From JBLIRR01 sp049472395 (GTDB lineage Bacteria; SZUA-182; DTGQ01; JBLIRR01): 64,000 bases of DNA. How positions within the stretch are numbered: position 1 is the first letter of the stretch; each line of letters begins with the position of its first letter. The notes beneath the pieces were generated by a model. It did no database searches. It was not told the DNA's origin and saw only the letters and a program-made list of their open reading frames with translations. Shown here piece after piece: positions 25,519-34,960 of the stretch. The DNA is taken from positions 1 through 64,000 of the forward strand of contig JBLIRR010000023.1 in NCBI GenBank assembly GCA_049472395.1, in the 5' to 3' direction. A program made the position numbers and the translations under genes.

Positions 25519-26387
25519 AGGCTCTCCATAATGCCTTTTTCCTCTAGCTCTTTCAGGTCCCATGTATCAACGATTCTTTCAGCAATGAGGGTAATAAGTG
25601 TTGCTCCTGTGTGTTTACATGCCTGGTCCCAGTTCTGCTGATGAAGGAAAAAGGAATCCCGATATTGTGTTAATGAAACAGGATCAATACACATATCAAT
25701 ATGATTGCCCATCTCAACATCGACAAGTCTCGTGTTCCCGGAAACAGAGGGATTCATGTCCGCATCGGCGATGAGCTGAATGACAATAATTTTTGCAGCA
25801 CCCGCGGAAAATGTGTACAAAAACTGATAAGGGTCATCCCTGAAAAGAAGGTCACTGATAAGAAGCCTGATTCCCCGTTGAGGCCACAACGGCCTTAAAA
25901 TCTCAAAAGACTCTGCTGGGCTTCCTCCATAGGTAAAATCGATCTCATCCCACAGGGATGGGCTGAGAGACGCATTTCCCACTGGTTGAAATCCCTCGGA
26001 GGCTTTCCATGCAACACATGTGCAGTTGGCATTGTGGGCAGCGCTTGCCAAAATAGCCCCTAATCCGAGGCTCGCCTCACATTTGGCCGTGTATTCAAGG
26101 GCCATTGAACGTGAGCAGTCAATCACAAGATCCACGTGGGGAGTCACCTCCTCGCAAAATAATTTCACCACAGGCTTTCCGCTCCGGGCATAGGCGTTCC
26201 AATCGATTCTATGAAGGTCATCCCCCGGGTGATAGTCGCGGAAATCCCTGAACTCGAGTGAATTGCCGGGCTTATTCCCCACATGATGTCCTGTCATGCC
26301 GGTGAAGGCATTCAGGGGAAGCACGAGCAAATAGCCCATACCCCTCTGTTCACCCTTTGAAAGATAGGTGCGATAGGTCGCATTCAT
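25515..26387 (-). CDS. DUF58 protein with VWA-like fold
   Basis: The 290-residue protein has the DUF58 signature: EFRDFRDYHPGDDLHRIDWN, followed by YARSGKPVVKLFCEE. The VWA-like metal site is LVIDCSRSMALE (DxSxS). DUF58 proteins are regular partners of MoxR AAA+ ATPases in many bacteria, where the pair is thought to act as a chaperone or to activate metal-dependent or envelope proteins. Length is normal. It starts eight bases after the ABC permease gene and its stop overlaps the next start as ATGA. Confidence 0.85.
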   Translation of the reverse strand: MNATYRTYLSKGEQRGMGYLLVLPLNAFTGMTGHHVGNKPGNSLEFRDFRDYHPGDDLHRIDWNAYARSGKPVVKLFCEEVTPHVDLVIDCSRSMALEYTAKCEASLGLGAILASAAHNANCTCVAWKASEGFQPVGNASLSPSLWDEIDFTYGGSPAESFEILRPLWPQRGIRLLISDLLFRDDPYQFLYTFSAGAAKIIVIQLIADADMNPSVSGNTRLVDVEMGNHIDMCIDPVSLTQYRDSFFLHQQNWDQACKHTGATLITLIAERIVDTWDLKELEEKGIMESL

Positions 26388-26394
26388 ACACGCA

Positions 26395-27816
26395 TCATCC
26401 CGGCTTAAAGCCTGTTACCTGTTTAACAAACCAAGGAACGCGCACCGCACATATGATGATCGCCCACACTCCCAGAAAGAGCAGTTGACCTGCATCAAAG
26501 GAGTTTTTGGCTACGGTAAAGATATTTCCATAGTGCATGAGCGATAAGGGATGTGAACCTTGGGAAGTGAAGAAAAATTCCAACAGGGCGGGCAGGAGCG
26601 CTCCCATGGATATCATCACTATGATTATGATCCAGGTTGCCCTCCTGGGTATTTTTTTCGGGATAAATTTTTTCCTGATAAGTGAAGCGGTCATTGAGTA
26701 GTTAAAGGCGTAGAGAAAAAGTACAACCATTACCCATTGAATCTCCGTGAATGCCCCAGGAGCAGCATGAGGGAAAAATAAAGCCAGGGTTACGGTACAA
26801 AGGACCATAAGCGTAGCCCAGCTTATACCGCCCGCCGAGCCATTATAAAAGAGAAAGGCACAAGGACGCAAAAGGGGAGAGTGGGGAATAGTTCTGGCAA
26901 CGCGTGTGCTCACCTCATCTCCCTCTCCCACAGTCATTATTAAAGCAAGTGAAAAGAGCACAATGCTCCAAAGCATCCAGTGTTTCACCAGTCCCAGGTC
27001 TGATTTACTGTATGCCCATATCTCGGCAAGGACAAACCCCACCAACCAGGATGCGGTAAGGTAGAGGCGCACCGGCAGAGCGCGGTTAGCCGAGAAAGGT
27101 GTGATAAAAAATACACAGAGCCGGAAAAAGGCGCCCAATACCATAAGACCTAAGATGAGGATTGTTGCAATTATTCCCCAAAATTTCCATGTAAATAACC
27201 AACTACCAAGGCCAAAAGAAATAAACCGGCCCAGGGAAAATATAATAAAAAAGGTAAGGTACCAGAGGAATATGAGAGAGGGTATACCGAGAATAATTCG
27301 AAATATCTTACCTGCGGGGATACTCGCAATAAGGAGGGCCATGCCCGTACTCACGGTAATTATTAAGAAAAGGGCGCTGAGCAGCACGATCATGGAGGGT
27401 ATATCAATTCCTCTGAGAAGATAAGTAAATACCATGAAAGGCATACAAATACTGAAAAGGAGAATGGTGATAATCATCCCCACAAGGAGCTTTCCCCGGA
27501 TGATAGCGCTTTGGGTAAGGGTGGTAATAAAGAGAAGATCCATGTTTCCTCGGGAACGCTCCAAGGCAAATCTCACTGCTGTATAGATAGGAACAAACTG
27601 AAGGGAGACGAAGGTGAGAATGCCGAAGAGGGTGTAAAACAATTCGCGACCTGCGTTAAAATTTATCGGCTTACCTGCTGCATCGGAAAGACACATCCAG
27701 CAGGGGATAAGGAGCAAAAAGGCAAAGACCATCAAGAGATTGGTAACAAAACGGCTCCTCACGGCCTGGCGGAGCTCTTTCACCATTATGGGATTAAATG
27801 AACAGGCAAAGCTCAT
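26395..27816 (-). CDS. ABC-2-type transporter permease
   Basis: The 473-residue protein has about twelve hydrophobic segments, with FNPIMVKELRQAVRSRFVTN at the start, a typical amino signature of ABC-2 permeases that sit next to GldA-like ATPases. The ATG overlaps the stop of the ATPase gene by four bases (ATGA), so the two subunits are made together. The substrate is unknown; in gliding bacteria related transporters serve the motility and secretion machinery, while here the VWA and MoxR partners suggest an envelope-assembly role. This is inference. Confidence 0.8.
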   Translation of the reverse strand: MSFACSFNPIMVKELRQAVRSRFVTNLLMVFAFLLLIPCWMCLSDAAGKPINFNAGRELFYTLFGILTFVSLQFVPIYTAVRFALERSRGNMDLLFITTLTQSAIIRGKLLVGMIITILLFSICMPFMVFTYLLRGIDIPSMIVLLSALFLIITVSTGMALLIASIPAGKIFRIILGIPSLIFLWYLTFFIIFSLGRFISFGLGSWLFTWKFWGIIATILILGLMVLGAFFRLCVFFITPFSANRALPVRLYLTASWLVGFVLAEIWAYSKSDLGLVKHWMLWSIVLFSLALIMTVGEGDEVSTRVARTIPHSPLLRPCAFLFYNGSAGGISWATLMVLCTVTLALFFPHAAPGAFTEIQWVMVVLFLYAFNYSMTASLIRKKFIPKKIPRRATWIIIIVMISMGALLPALLEFFFTSQGSHPLSLMHYGNIFTVAKNSFDAGQLLFLGVWAIIICAVRVPWFVKQVTGFKPG

Positions 27817-28742
27817 TGGACCTCTCCTTTGGTAATCTTCATGAATATGTCTTCAAGATTATTCTGATACTGCTTATACTCAACAATCCTGAATCCCCTC
27901 TGGATAAGCGCGGTGAGCATAGTGCTGCTGGTCTCCTCCGAACCGCTTATGTCCGTGTGCAATTCCTTCCCCGCATTGCGCACAGCCTGGACATGGGGCA
28001 TCTGGAGAAGCTCTCTCCGAAGTCTTTCCTGATCCTCCAAGGCACGGATAATGATTGTCCTTATGGACTCGCCCTTTTGCATGATATTGCCGATATCGCC
28101 AGACTCTAAAATTCTTCCCTTTTCAATGATGACCACGCCATTACATATCTCTGTAAGCTCAGAGAGAATATGGGAACTGATGAGTATAGCCTTGTTTTGA
28201 GCCCGGAGAAGTTTGAGCAATTCCCTTAACTCCACACGGCTTCGAGGATCAAGTCCGGCAGCCGGCTCATCCATGATCAACACAGAGGGATTATGAATCA
28301 AGGCGCGTCCAAGACTCACGCGCTGCTTCATCCCTTTGGAAAGGGAATCCAGGAGTTTATCTTTTATGTCCATAAGGGAGGTGAATTCTTCCACTGCCTC
28401 GACCGCCCTTTGGCGCTGTGTGCCTTTCAATCCATAGGCATGTGCATAAAAATCCAAATATTCATGAACCGTAATGTCCGTGTGTCGTGGCAGGGTATCA
28501 GGAACAAATCCCACGCTGCTTCTTATTTTCTCCGGGTATTCTCTAACCGATATCCCATTGATATACACATCCCCTTCCGTGGGTTCGTCAATGCTCGCAA
28601 TGATTCGCATTGTGGTTGTTTTTCCCGCGCCATTGGGCCCGACAAAGCCGAAAATATCCCCGTATCCGAAGCCAAAAGATATGTCATCAAGGGCCATTGT
28701 GGGGCCGAAAGATTTCTTTAAATGCCGAACCTCAACTCTCAT
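27813..28742 (-). CDS. ABC transporter ATP-binding protein
   Basis: The 309-residue protein has Walker A GPNGAGKT at 35-42, the signature LSKGMKQR at 134-141, Walker B VLIMDEPAAGLDP starting at 154, and the switch histidine in ISSHILSE. The carboxyl 90 residues form a small regulatory domain. It belongs to the CcmA/GldA-like group of exporters of the ABC-2 type. It overlaps the upstream large membrane protein by 11 bases and the permease by four, which marks a transporter inside the MoxR-VWA operon. Confidence 0.9.
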   Translation of the reverse strand: MRVEVRHLKKSFGPTMALDDISFGFGYGDIFGFVGPNGAGKTTTMRIIASIDEPTEGDVYINGISVREYPEKIRSSVGFVPDTLPRHTDITVHEYLDFYAHAYGLKGTQRQRAVEAVEEFTSLMDIKDKLLDSLSKGMKQRVSLGRALIHNPSVLIMDEPAAGLDPRSRVELRELLKLLRAQNKAILISSHILSELTEICNGVVIIEKGRILESGDIGNIMQKGESIRTIIIRALEDQERLRRELLQMPHVQAVRNAGKELHTDISGSEETSSTMLTALIQRGFRIVEYKQYQNNLEDIFMKITKGEVQ

Positions 28743-30558
28743 GAAGAACCTCCTCCCTGCCCAGAATACCGAAGAGTGTGGTCATGGTCTTTTTGTTTTT
28801 TAATGTCTCAAGGCCCCCTTCTATGAAGGGGCAGTCATCTAAAAATGCTATGTATGAGCCGGGAATGAGGACATCCTCGGGATGCTTGGAAAACTTCCTG
28901 AAGGATGATACCCAGTCCTCAGAAATAAAGATATTTCTTAAGGGCGGTGCATGAGCCTTATTTTTTAACTTCATTGCGCATAATTGCAGGGTTATCTTTT
29001 TCCCGGGAGGTATATCGCACGCGCAATAGAGAACCGAATTCTTATCAGCGAGCCACAGTTGATTAATATGAACTCCAAGGCCGTTCACGAGGCAGGGCTC
29101 CTCCTTGTCCTTCATTATCAACTGAAGTTGCTCCCTTCTTATTTGGCTCTTTCGGATTAGAAAATGGGCAGGAACGCGCGCTGTTACCCAGCCTCTGCTC
29201 AGATGCTGGTCATGTGACCAGTCGAGCATCCTCTGTGTGCCCTGACCATAAAGCTTAAGCACGGGCGTGAGTTCGGCCTCGGGGCTAAAATGAAGCCCTT
29301 TACCCGGCGTAAGAGAACTGTAAAATGCAGTCAGGCCGATTGTTGTTGCTCGATGGGATGATTGGTCAAGGAGGGTGAATGCCTCTGTGCGAGAGATTGA
29401 AGCAAATCCCTCTGCGAACACAAAATAGACAAATACAGCGCTCGTGGTGATAAAGGCGATAAGGGGCACGCTCCATATCATCCATATTCTTTTATTTTTT
29501 CGTGCGAGAATGAATATATTCAACGGCCCTATGATAATGGCAAAGAGAATCATTAAGAGAAAAATACCACGCACCGGAATACCGATCTTTTTAATAACCG
29601 GAAAATTATCATTTATTTTCTCAATACTTTCCCGCCCACACCATGGCCTGATGCTCTCAGACCAGGCCGCCCTTACATATTCAAGCTGTTTTTGATTAAA
29701 TGCGCTCACCTCGCTTATCCTGCTCACCATGCATATCCCAAAACCCACATTATATAAGATAAGCCCCTCGACCTTTTCTGCATGCATATCGTTCCATACG
29801 GAGGGGACCTCGCACCGGCCCATCACAAGAAGTGAACCGCCGCATTCGACATAACGCCACAGGGCAGTTTTTACCAAAGGTGGCAGTGCTTTCATATCAT
29901 CGCCCCTTATTACTATACCATCGAATTGTGTATAGGCGAGCCAATTAGCACTCCATGAAGGAACCTCCACATCAGATTTGACGAGTACATAATCTCTTTT
30001 ATCGTTTGTGGGCAGAAGCTCACTTTCTTCCTTCTCTTCATTCTTTTCTTTAGGGAAAAAGTACGTGACAAGACGAGTATCAAGGTCGTCGCTGTTTACA
30101 CTTCTGCTTATCAGCACATATGATTTCGCGGAAGGAGAGTAATATCCATGTTGCGTAGCAGGCATCTCAATTGTCTCATCCTTCATTATCCCGTCTATTA
30201 AGACCGCCACATCGGTGCCTCCGGTGAGGGGAAGTGGCGGTTTAAGCAAGGAAACACTCACGCGTGATGAGGGCCCGAGGAGAACCGTCTTACTTATTTT
30301 TCCGATATAATTTGCACTATAATAATAAGTTTTATCCGGGAGCTGGAGCGTCACCTCATGAGTTTCAACCGGGGAATGGTTAGTAAGGCAGAAGGTATAT
30401 TCCATATATCCGTGAGAGCTTTTGCTTATTGGGAAAGGCTGCGGAGAAACTGAAATGTCCTCGAAGCGGACCTGTGCATGACCTGTGTATATGGTGAATA
30501 CTATGGCGCACATTACCAGCAGTGAAATATATTTAATTTTTTTCCCCCTCCTTGCCAT
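28732..30558 (-). CDS. Large membrane protein with amidotransferase-like and membrane domains
   Basis: The 608-residue protein has a signal peptide (residues 9-27, then HAQVRF), a beta-rich outer domain (30-190), and an alpha/beta segment with WRYVECGGSLLVMGRCE, which looks like the amidotransferase-like fold seen in VWA-linked proteins. A membrane hairpin lies at about 325-380 (FLLMILFAIIIGPLNIFILA, then WMIWSVPLIAFITTS). Another beta-rich part of 220 residues follows. The GPLNIFIL motif is typical of large membrane proteins encoded beside ABC transporters and MoxR-VWA genes. The gene lies between MoxR and the ABC ATPase and may be the outward-facing part of that machine. The exact family is not recognised. 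Confidence 0.6.
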   Translation of the reverse strand: MARRGKKIKYISLLVMCAIVFTIYTGHAQVRFEDISVSPQPFPISKSSHGYMEYTFCLTNHSPVETHEVTLQLPDKTYYYSANYIGKISKTVLLGPSSRVSVSLLKPPLPLTGGTDVAVLIDGIMKDETIEMPATQHGYYSPSAKSYVLISRSVNSDDLDTRLVTYFFPKEKNEEKEESELLPTNDKRDYVLVKSDVEVPSWSANWLAYTQFDGIVIRGDDMKALPPLVKTALWRYVECGGSLLVMGRCEVPSVWNDMHAEKVEGLILYNVGFGICMVSRISEVSAFNQKQLEYVRAAWSESIRPWCGRESIEKINDNFPVIKKIGIPVRGIFLLMILFAIIIGPLNIFILARKNKRIWMIWSVPLIAFITTSAVFVYFVFAEGFASISRTEAFTLLDQSSHRATTIGLTAFYSSLTPGKGLHFSPEAELTPVLKLYGQGTQRMLDWSHDQHLSRGWVTARVPAHFLIRKSQIRREQLQLIMKDKEEPCLVNGLGVHINQLWLADKNSVLYCACDIPPGKKITLQLCAMKLKNKAHAPPLRNIFISEDWVSSFRKFSKHPEDVLIPGSYIAFLDDCPFIEGGLETLKNKKTMTTLFGILGREEVLHES

Positions 30559-30570
30559 CTGGTATCCCCC

Positions 30571-31611
30571 TTACCTTATCGCCACTTCATCTGGCAGGTG
30601 TAATTCAATACAATCAAGCTCTAAAAGGAGATTTTCAATTATGGTCATGGTATCGATGCGGTCAATGCGGGCCTTATAATTTAATATTAAACGATGATTC
30701 AGCACGGAGGCAGCCACTGCCTTTACATCCTCAAATCCTGCCGTTGGTCTTCCGGAAAGCAGGGCATGGGCCCTTGCTGCTTCAGCAATGGCAATGGCCG
30801 CCCGTGGTGAGGCGCCATATATGATATAATTTTGCACATACTCGGTTGTTTCGGAAGATGTGGGATGCGTGGAGGAGACGAGGTGTGATATATAACGGGA
30901 AACATGCGAAGGGAGAACAATTCTCTCCATTGCTGAGAAAAGCTGTCGAAGTTCTTTAATCCCCATAGTCCATGAGGGATCAGGAGTAATGCCCCGTCGC
31001 CTGGTAGAAATAATTTCTTCAAGCACGTCAGCGCTGATATCTTTTACTATTAATTTGAACATAAACCGATCCAATTGGGCTTCGGGCAAGGGGTAGGTGC
31101 CTTCCAATTCTATGGGATTTTGACTTGCAAGCACAAAGAATGGATCGGGAAGAGGCCTTGTTGTCCCCATCATGGTCACGGACCGCTCTTGCATGGCTTC
31201 AAGGAGTGCGGACTGAGTTTTGGGTGATGCGCGGTTAATTTCATCTGCAAGAAGAATATGAGAAAATATTGGTCCGGGCTGAAAAATCATCTCCCTTTTC
31301 CCATCAATGCTCTCCTGAAGGATATACATCCCGAGAATATCGCTGGGCATAAGATCCGGAGTGAACTGGACCCTTTTAAAATCAAGGTGCATTATACGCC
31401 CCAATGCCCTCACCAGTTCTGTCTTCCCTAAGCCGGGAAGACCTTCAAAGAGAATGTGCCCCCGGCATAAAATACCGATCAGGACCATACGGTGAAGCTC
31501 ACTCCTGCCGAGAAGAAGAAGGTCAAGCTGCGCGAGCAGATTCTCGGTTAATCCGGTCATTTCCTGAATCTCTTCTGGTTGAAGAAGACTATTATCCATT
31601 TTATTATTCAC
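30571..31611 (-). CDS. MoxR-type AAA+ ATPase
   Basis: The 346-residue protein has Walker A GLPGLGKT (57-64), a MoxR block DLMPSDILG, Walker B ILLADEINRASPKTQ (from 119), sensor 1 LASQNPIELEGTYPLPEAQ and the arginine finger region DRFMFKL, then a lid with GASPRAAIAI. These are all standard MoxR features. MoxR proteins form ATP-driven rings that remodel or activate partner proteins, generally together with VWA proteins, of which three are encoded downstream here. It overlaps the preceding gene by eight bases. It is the catalytic core of the operon. Confidence 0.92.
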   Translation of the reverse strand: MNNKMDNSLLQPEEIQEMTGLTENLLAQLDLLLLGRSELHRMVLIGILCRGHILFEGLPGLGKTELVRALGRIMHLDFKRVQFTPDLMPSDILGMYILQESIDGKREMIFQPGPIFSHILLADEINRASPKTQSALLEAMQERSVTMMGTTRPLPDPFFVLASQNPIELEGTYPLPEAQLDRFMFKLIVKDISADVLEEIISTRRRGITPDPSWTMGIKELRQLFSAMERIVLPSHVSRYISHLVSSTHPTSSETTEYVQNYIIYGASPRAAIAIAEAARAHALLSGRPTAGFEDVKAVAASVLNHRLILNYKARIDRIDTMTIIENLLLELDCIELHLPDEVAIR

Positions 31612-32953
31612 CCTCCGGTTTATAATTTTGAAAATATCTGCTTACCGCCTTCTTATGCATAGGAAGTATTGGATAGCGATGTGCAGAGCCGCCAGCCGGT
31701 GTTGCCATCCCCAATTCCCCCTGCTCCTCTGGGCTCATCTGCCCATTTTCCTCCGGATCACTGAAGCTGATTCCTATGAGTTGGCTCTTTTCCATGGAGG
31801 ATATCTGCGGGGGAGGAAGCATCTCCTCTTCAAAGCTTACCCCCTCCTCAGAGCTTTTCGATGTCCACGTCATGGGGGCATGGCCAGGTCCGCGGCAGAT
31901 CCCTCCCTGACCCAAGGAGCATTCTTTCCCCATTTCTGCTGGATGCTCATTTTCTTTAAGAAAGGAGGCAAGATCATCATCGCTATGACGGGCTTCCTTA
32001 AGTGCCTTCTCCATTGTGTAGTTATTGATAAGTCGAAAATCGTGCATTTTTTCCATTGTCTCAAGAAGGTCTCCCTTACACTGCGTCAATGCGTCGGTGA
32101 CATTTCTTCTCTCTTCAGTGACCGACGTATTCTTTATATTTTTTAGTATCTTCTCATCACTCATTTTCATCTTATCGAGCAAGCGAGAAAATTCCTCCGC
32201 CACATGTGCGGACTCAGGCAGGGTATTGAGAAAGGCTTCCATCTGATTCAATTTTTCCATGGCAGCCAGGGTATCCTCTGCCACATCCTCGGCTATAGCG
32301 GATAGTGTCTGATCAATATGATCAAGGGCCTCCCAGGTTTTCACCGGATCTTCTCCTGATGCCTCAGCTCCAAGCTTTTCCAATTTTTCCTTAAGCTCCT
32401 CTGCCTTGCCATGCTCAATACACTCCTCATGTTCCAGGATTTCTATCTTGGAGGCTGTCTCATCTATAATTTCATCAACTTCAAGGGGAAGGTGTGCAGC
32501 GCGTGTGAGTGGCCTTTGCGGGACAAAAAAGCTTATGCTCACAAAGAGAATTGCAGAAGCAAAAAGAACAAAAGCCTTTCTGCCATGCCAGAAAATGCGG
32601 GGCATTTCTAAAGGCGCAAGACGCCCTTCCCACTCTTTTATATTCATACTCTCAGCAGCCATAAGGATTCCGCCATACCCGTTGTAATAATCCATCAGTG
32701 CCCGGCAGGCGGAGAGTGAAGGGATTTTTTTTCTTTCAAAAAAAAAGAGGATGACACAAAAAGGGATGAATAGCGGCACACAATATAAAAAGTAGCTCCG
32801 GGCACTACCGAGGGCAATCCGTAAAATGAGGATTCCGGTGCCGCATAAAAACATATATATCGTGGCAAGGGTAAGGGCACGTTGTGCAAGAATCACCACA
32901 CCTATTTTTTTTCTCAATAAGGTTATGGCCCTTGTTGTATCAACGCCGCTCAT
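31604..32953 (-). CDS. Membrane protein with long helical region, first gene of the MoxR operon
   Basis: The ATG at 32953 is chosen because GGGGGGG lies just before it; the frame can extend 15 bases further. The 449-residue protein has two membrane segments near the start (about 20-60), a third near 130 (FVLFASAILFVSISFFVP), then a helical E/K-rich region of about 190 residues (EIIDETASKIEILEHEE onward) predicting coiled coils. A Pro/Gly/Ser-rich tail follows. The overall plan resembles DUF4175-like or similar helical membrane proteins found beside MoxR-VWA genes. No enzyme motif is seen. Its stop overlaps the MoxR start. Confidence 0.6.
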   Translation of the reverse strand: MSGVDTTRAITLLRKKIGVVILAQRALTLATIYMFLCGTGILILRIALGSARSYFLYCVPLFIPFCVILFFFERKKIPSLSACRALMDYYNGYGGILMAAESMNIKEWEGRLAPLEMPRIFWHGRKAFVLFASAILFVSISFFVPQRPLTRAAHLPLEVDEIIDETASKIEILEHEECIEHGKAEELKEKLEKLGAEASGEDPVKTWEALDHIDQTLSAIAEDVAEDTLAAMEKLNQMEAFLNTLPESAHVAEEFSRLLDKMKMSDEKILKNIKNTSVTEERRNVTDALTQCKGDLLETMEKMHDFRLINNYTMEKALKEARHSDDDLASFLKENEHPAEMGKECSLGQGGICRGPGHAPMTWTSKSSEEGVSFEEEMLPPPQISSMEKSQLIGISFSDPEENGQMSPEEQGELGMATPAGGSAHRYPILPMHKKAVSRYFQNYKPEGE

Positions 32954-33104
32954 GGTATCCCCCCCCATTATTCCCCAAAATATGGTCCTGTATTTTTTTA
33001 TCGGAATTTCAAGTAGATAAATTAATACGATGATCCCTAATCCGGAGTAAATGATGTTACCCTATCTGAGGCAATCATGAGATATTTGGTATCTCGCAAG
33101 GCCT

Positions 33105-34283
33105 TTAAGGGTATATCTTGACTTTGCTGACAAAATCCATTTTTTTAATCTCCACTGCATTAAAATTCTGATCGATTTTTAAAAGGTATTTCCCATTGGA
33201 AATTATAGCTTCGCCCATCCCTATGATATCATAATCAATAACTCCCTTTTTTACGAGGCTACAATTCCCCTCCCTATCATATTTTACAAGCTCCCAATTT
33301 CTCGGTGCAAATCCTGGGTACTTCTCACCTTTCAGCATATTCTCCTTGATTATCTTTTCAGCATTGATGATGTTATTGTTAATGATGATTTGTTTTAAAT
33401 CATTTTGGGATTTAGCCACAGTTGGACCACCTGATGTGAGCGGTGCTCCTGTATTACGGATGGTGAAAAACTCTATCCAGTTGAAGATGGCCTTTAATAG
33501 TTTGCACGGTATCAAAAGAGTATCCTTTAATGACAAGGAATTTCCCATTAAAGATTTATAAGGTTTCTGAATACAATATAAATTCCCCACTTTGTCTATC
33601 TTGGGATCAAAATAATCATAGTCAGGATGAGAAATAAACTCGTCAACCTCGGCAGTTTTCAGGTTAAGCCGGTTAATGGCTTTGGGACCATAATTGATAA
33701 TCATTCCATTATAATCCCTTATTATACCCGAGGTCTCATAATAGATGATATGAGAATCTTCATGATCCCAGATAGGATTATCATCCATGGAATCACCCTC
33801 TGTAATTTCCTGATAGCATGCGCCAGTGGAGTGCATTTTTGCTAAATTTTTTTCACCTTTCTCATTCTGAATTGAAAACACAATTTCATCTGATTTCTCA
33901 TTATAATCAAGATTTGATATTGCAATATTTGCATTATGTAAGATGTGCCCTTCCACCTCTATATTATCCATAAGGCTTTTCCTGAATAATCCCGAATTAT
34001 TTTCTATTGTAACGGAATATATCACTTCTTTCCCTTGATTGATAAACGCCAATCCTGTAATGGAGGCCTGGTTGTGCATTGTATCAGCATCCAGGGCGTG
34101 AGAGTAGTCAAAATCGCCTCGAAAGGCGGCATGAAATCCTTTAGTCTTCCATTCGTTCTTTCGCTGGAGCGCTATTCTGTTTGCAATATACTTATCCAAA
34201 TACTGACTTGTCAATAATTTCCAGCACTCCCCATCAAAATATTCTATTTTATTCTGTACAGCGCAAATGATCTTTTCATTCAT
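33105..34283 (-). CDS. Predicted beta-propeller protein upstream of the MoxR operon
   Basis: The ATG at 34283 has a strong GAGGGGG ribosome binding site; an in-frame upstream start at 34298 is less likely. The 392-residue protein is cytoplasmic, with repeated strand clusters (ITGLAFINQGKEVIYSVT, NLDYNEKSDEIVFSIQ, NPIWDHEDSHIIYYET, DPKIDKVGNLYCIQ), which suggests a TolB/WD-like propeller. A variable insertion with helical stretches lies near 270-320. MoxR-VWA-beta-propeller ternary systems are a known class, and this gene lies 150 bases upstream of such an operon in the same direction. I infer that it is the propeller partner, but cannot place it in a named subfamily. Confidence 0.55.
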   Translation of the reverse strand: MNEKIICAVQNKIEYFDGECWKLLTSQYLDKYIANRIALQRKNEWKTKGFHAAFRGDFDYSHALDADTMHNQASITGLAFINQGKEVIYSVTIENNSGLFRKSLMDNIEVEGHILHNANIAISNLDYNEKSDEIVFSIQNEKGEKNLAKMHSTGACYQEITEGDSMDDNPIWDHEDSHIIYYETSGIIRDYNGMIINYGPKAINRLNLKTAEVDEFISHPDYDYFDPKIDKVGNLYCIQKPYKSLMGNSLSLKDTLLIPCKLLKAIFNWIEFFTIRNTGAPLTSGGPTVAKSQNDLKQIIINNNIINAEKIIKENMLKGEKYPGFAPRNWELVKYDREGNCSLVKKGVIDYDIIGMGEAIISNGKYLLKIDQNFNAVEIKKMDFVSKVKIYP

Positions 34284-34604
34284 ATTTTTCCCCCTCACTA
34301 TTTAGTGAATACCCGATTCCCCAAAGGGATTTAACGGCATTCAAGGGCTGTTGAGAAGTTGATCTTCACACAAGAATTTCCCTCCCTCTGACCACACGTT
34401 ATATATTTAGCGCTTAAATTCGGTATTTTTGTCAATTAATTCAACTGACAGTAATAATTTATATATCGTAATTTTTTTTCTCGAAATAGGCAGATTTATA
34501 GGATCAAAGGTGGAGATGAGTATGATCTTTGCCCACATGCCCCCTCAATATCCTGATCTTTCTTGTCTCAAATTTAATAATATCAGGAAGTTTCTGAATG
34601 TCTA

Positions 34605-34847
34605 TCAAGCGGGCTTTTGAAAGTTTTTTAAGGAAAATCTCGGCCTGGGCTTGCATTTTTTTGCTTCGAAGAGGATAAACCCATTTTCCTCATTTAATTT
34701 CAGGGATTCCCCATTATAGAATGCATCAATAACCGGAATGGAAGAGGGTGATAGGGGGATTTTTACATAATCATCTGGAAGAATGCTTAAGGGGACCATG
34801 AGACTTAAATGGGGATATTTTTCGGAGATGAATTGCTGATAGGTTAT
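34605..34847 (-). pseudogene. Coding remnant upstream of the propeller gene
   Basis: A frame of about 80 codons reads ITYQQFISEKYPHLSLMVP, LSILPDDYVKIPLSPSSIPV and FILFEAKKCKPRPRFSLK. It looks like real protein but its only ATG is internal (34799) and it is bounded by stops. It has the same direction as the MoxR operon and lies just upstream of the propeller gene, so it may be the eroded end of a former operon gene. No family is recognised. Confidence 0.3.
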
Positions 34848-34855
34848 TATTTTCC

Positions 34856-34884
34856 TTTACCTCACAGCTTTTATATGCTATAAT
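34856..34884 (+). promoter_or_regulatory. Candidate sigma-70 promoter of the CsgG-sigma-CHAT operon
   Basis: A perfect -10 TATAAT at 34879-34884 is preceded by TTTACC (34856-34861) after a 17-base spacer; the -35 matches four of six positions. Transcription would begin near 34891, giving a 70-base leader to the ATG at 34961. This would supply basal, sigma-70-dependent expression of the whole operon, including its own sigma factors. Confidence 0.5.
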
Positions 34885-34960
34885 AATCATAAATATATTT
34901 TTATTACTATTTAAATCTCGTATTAATCAATAATATCATCTTTTTAAGGATTCATTTTAG

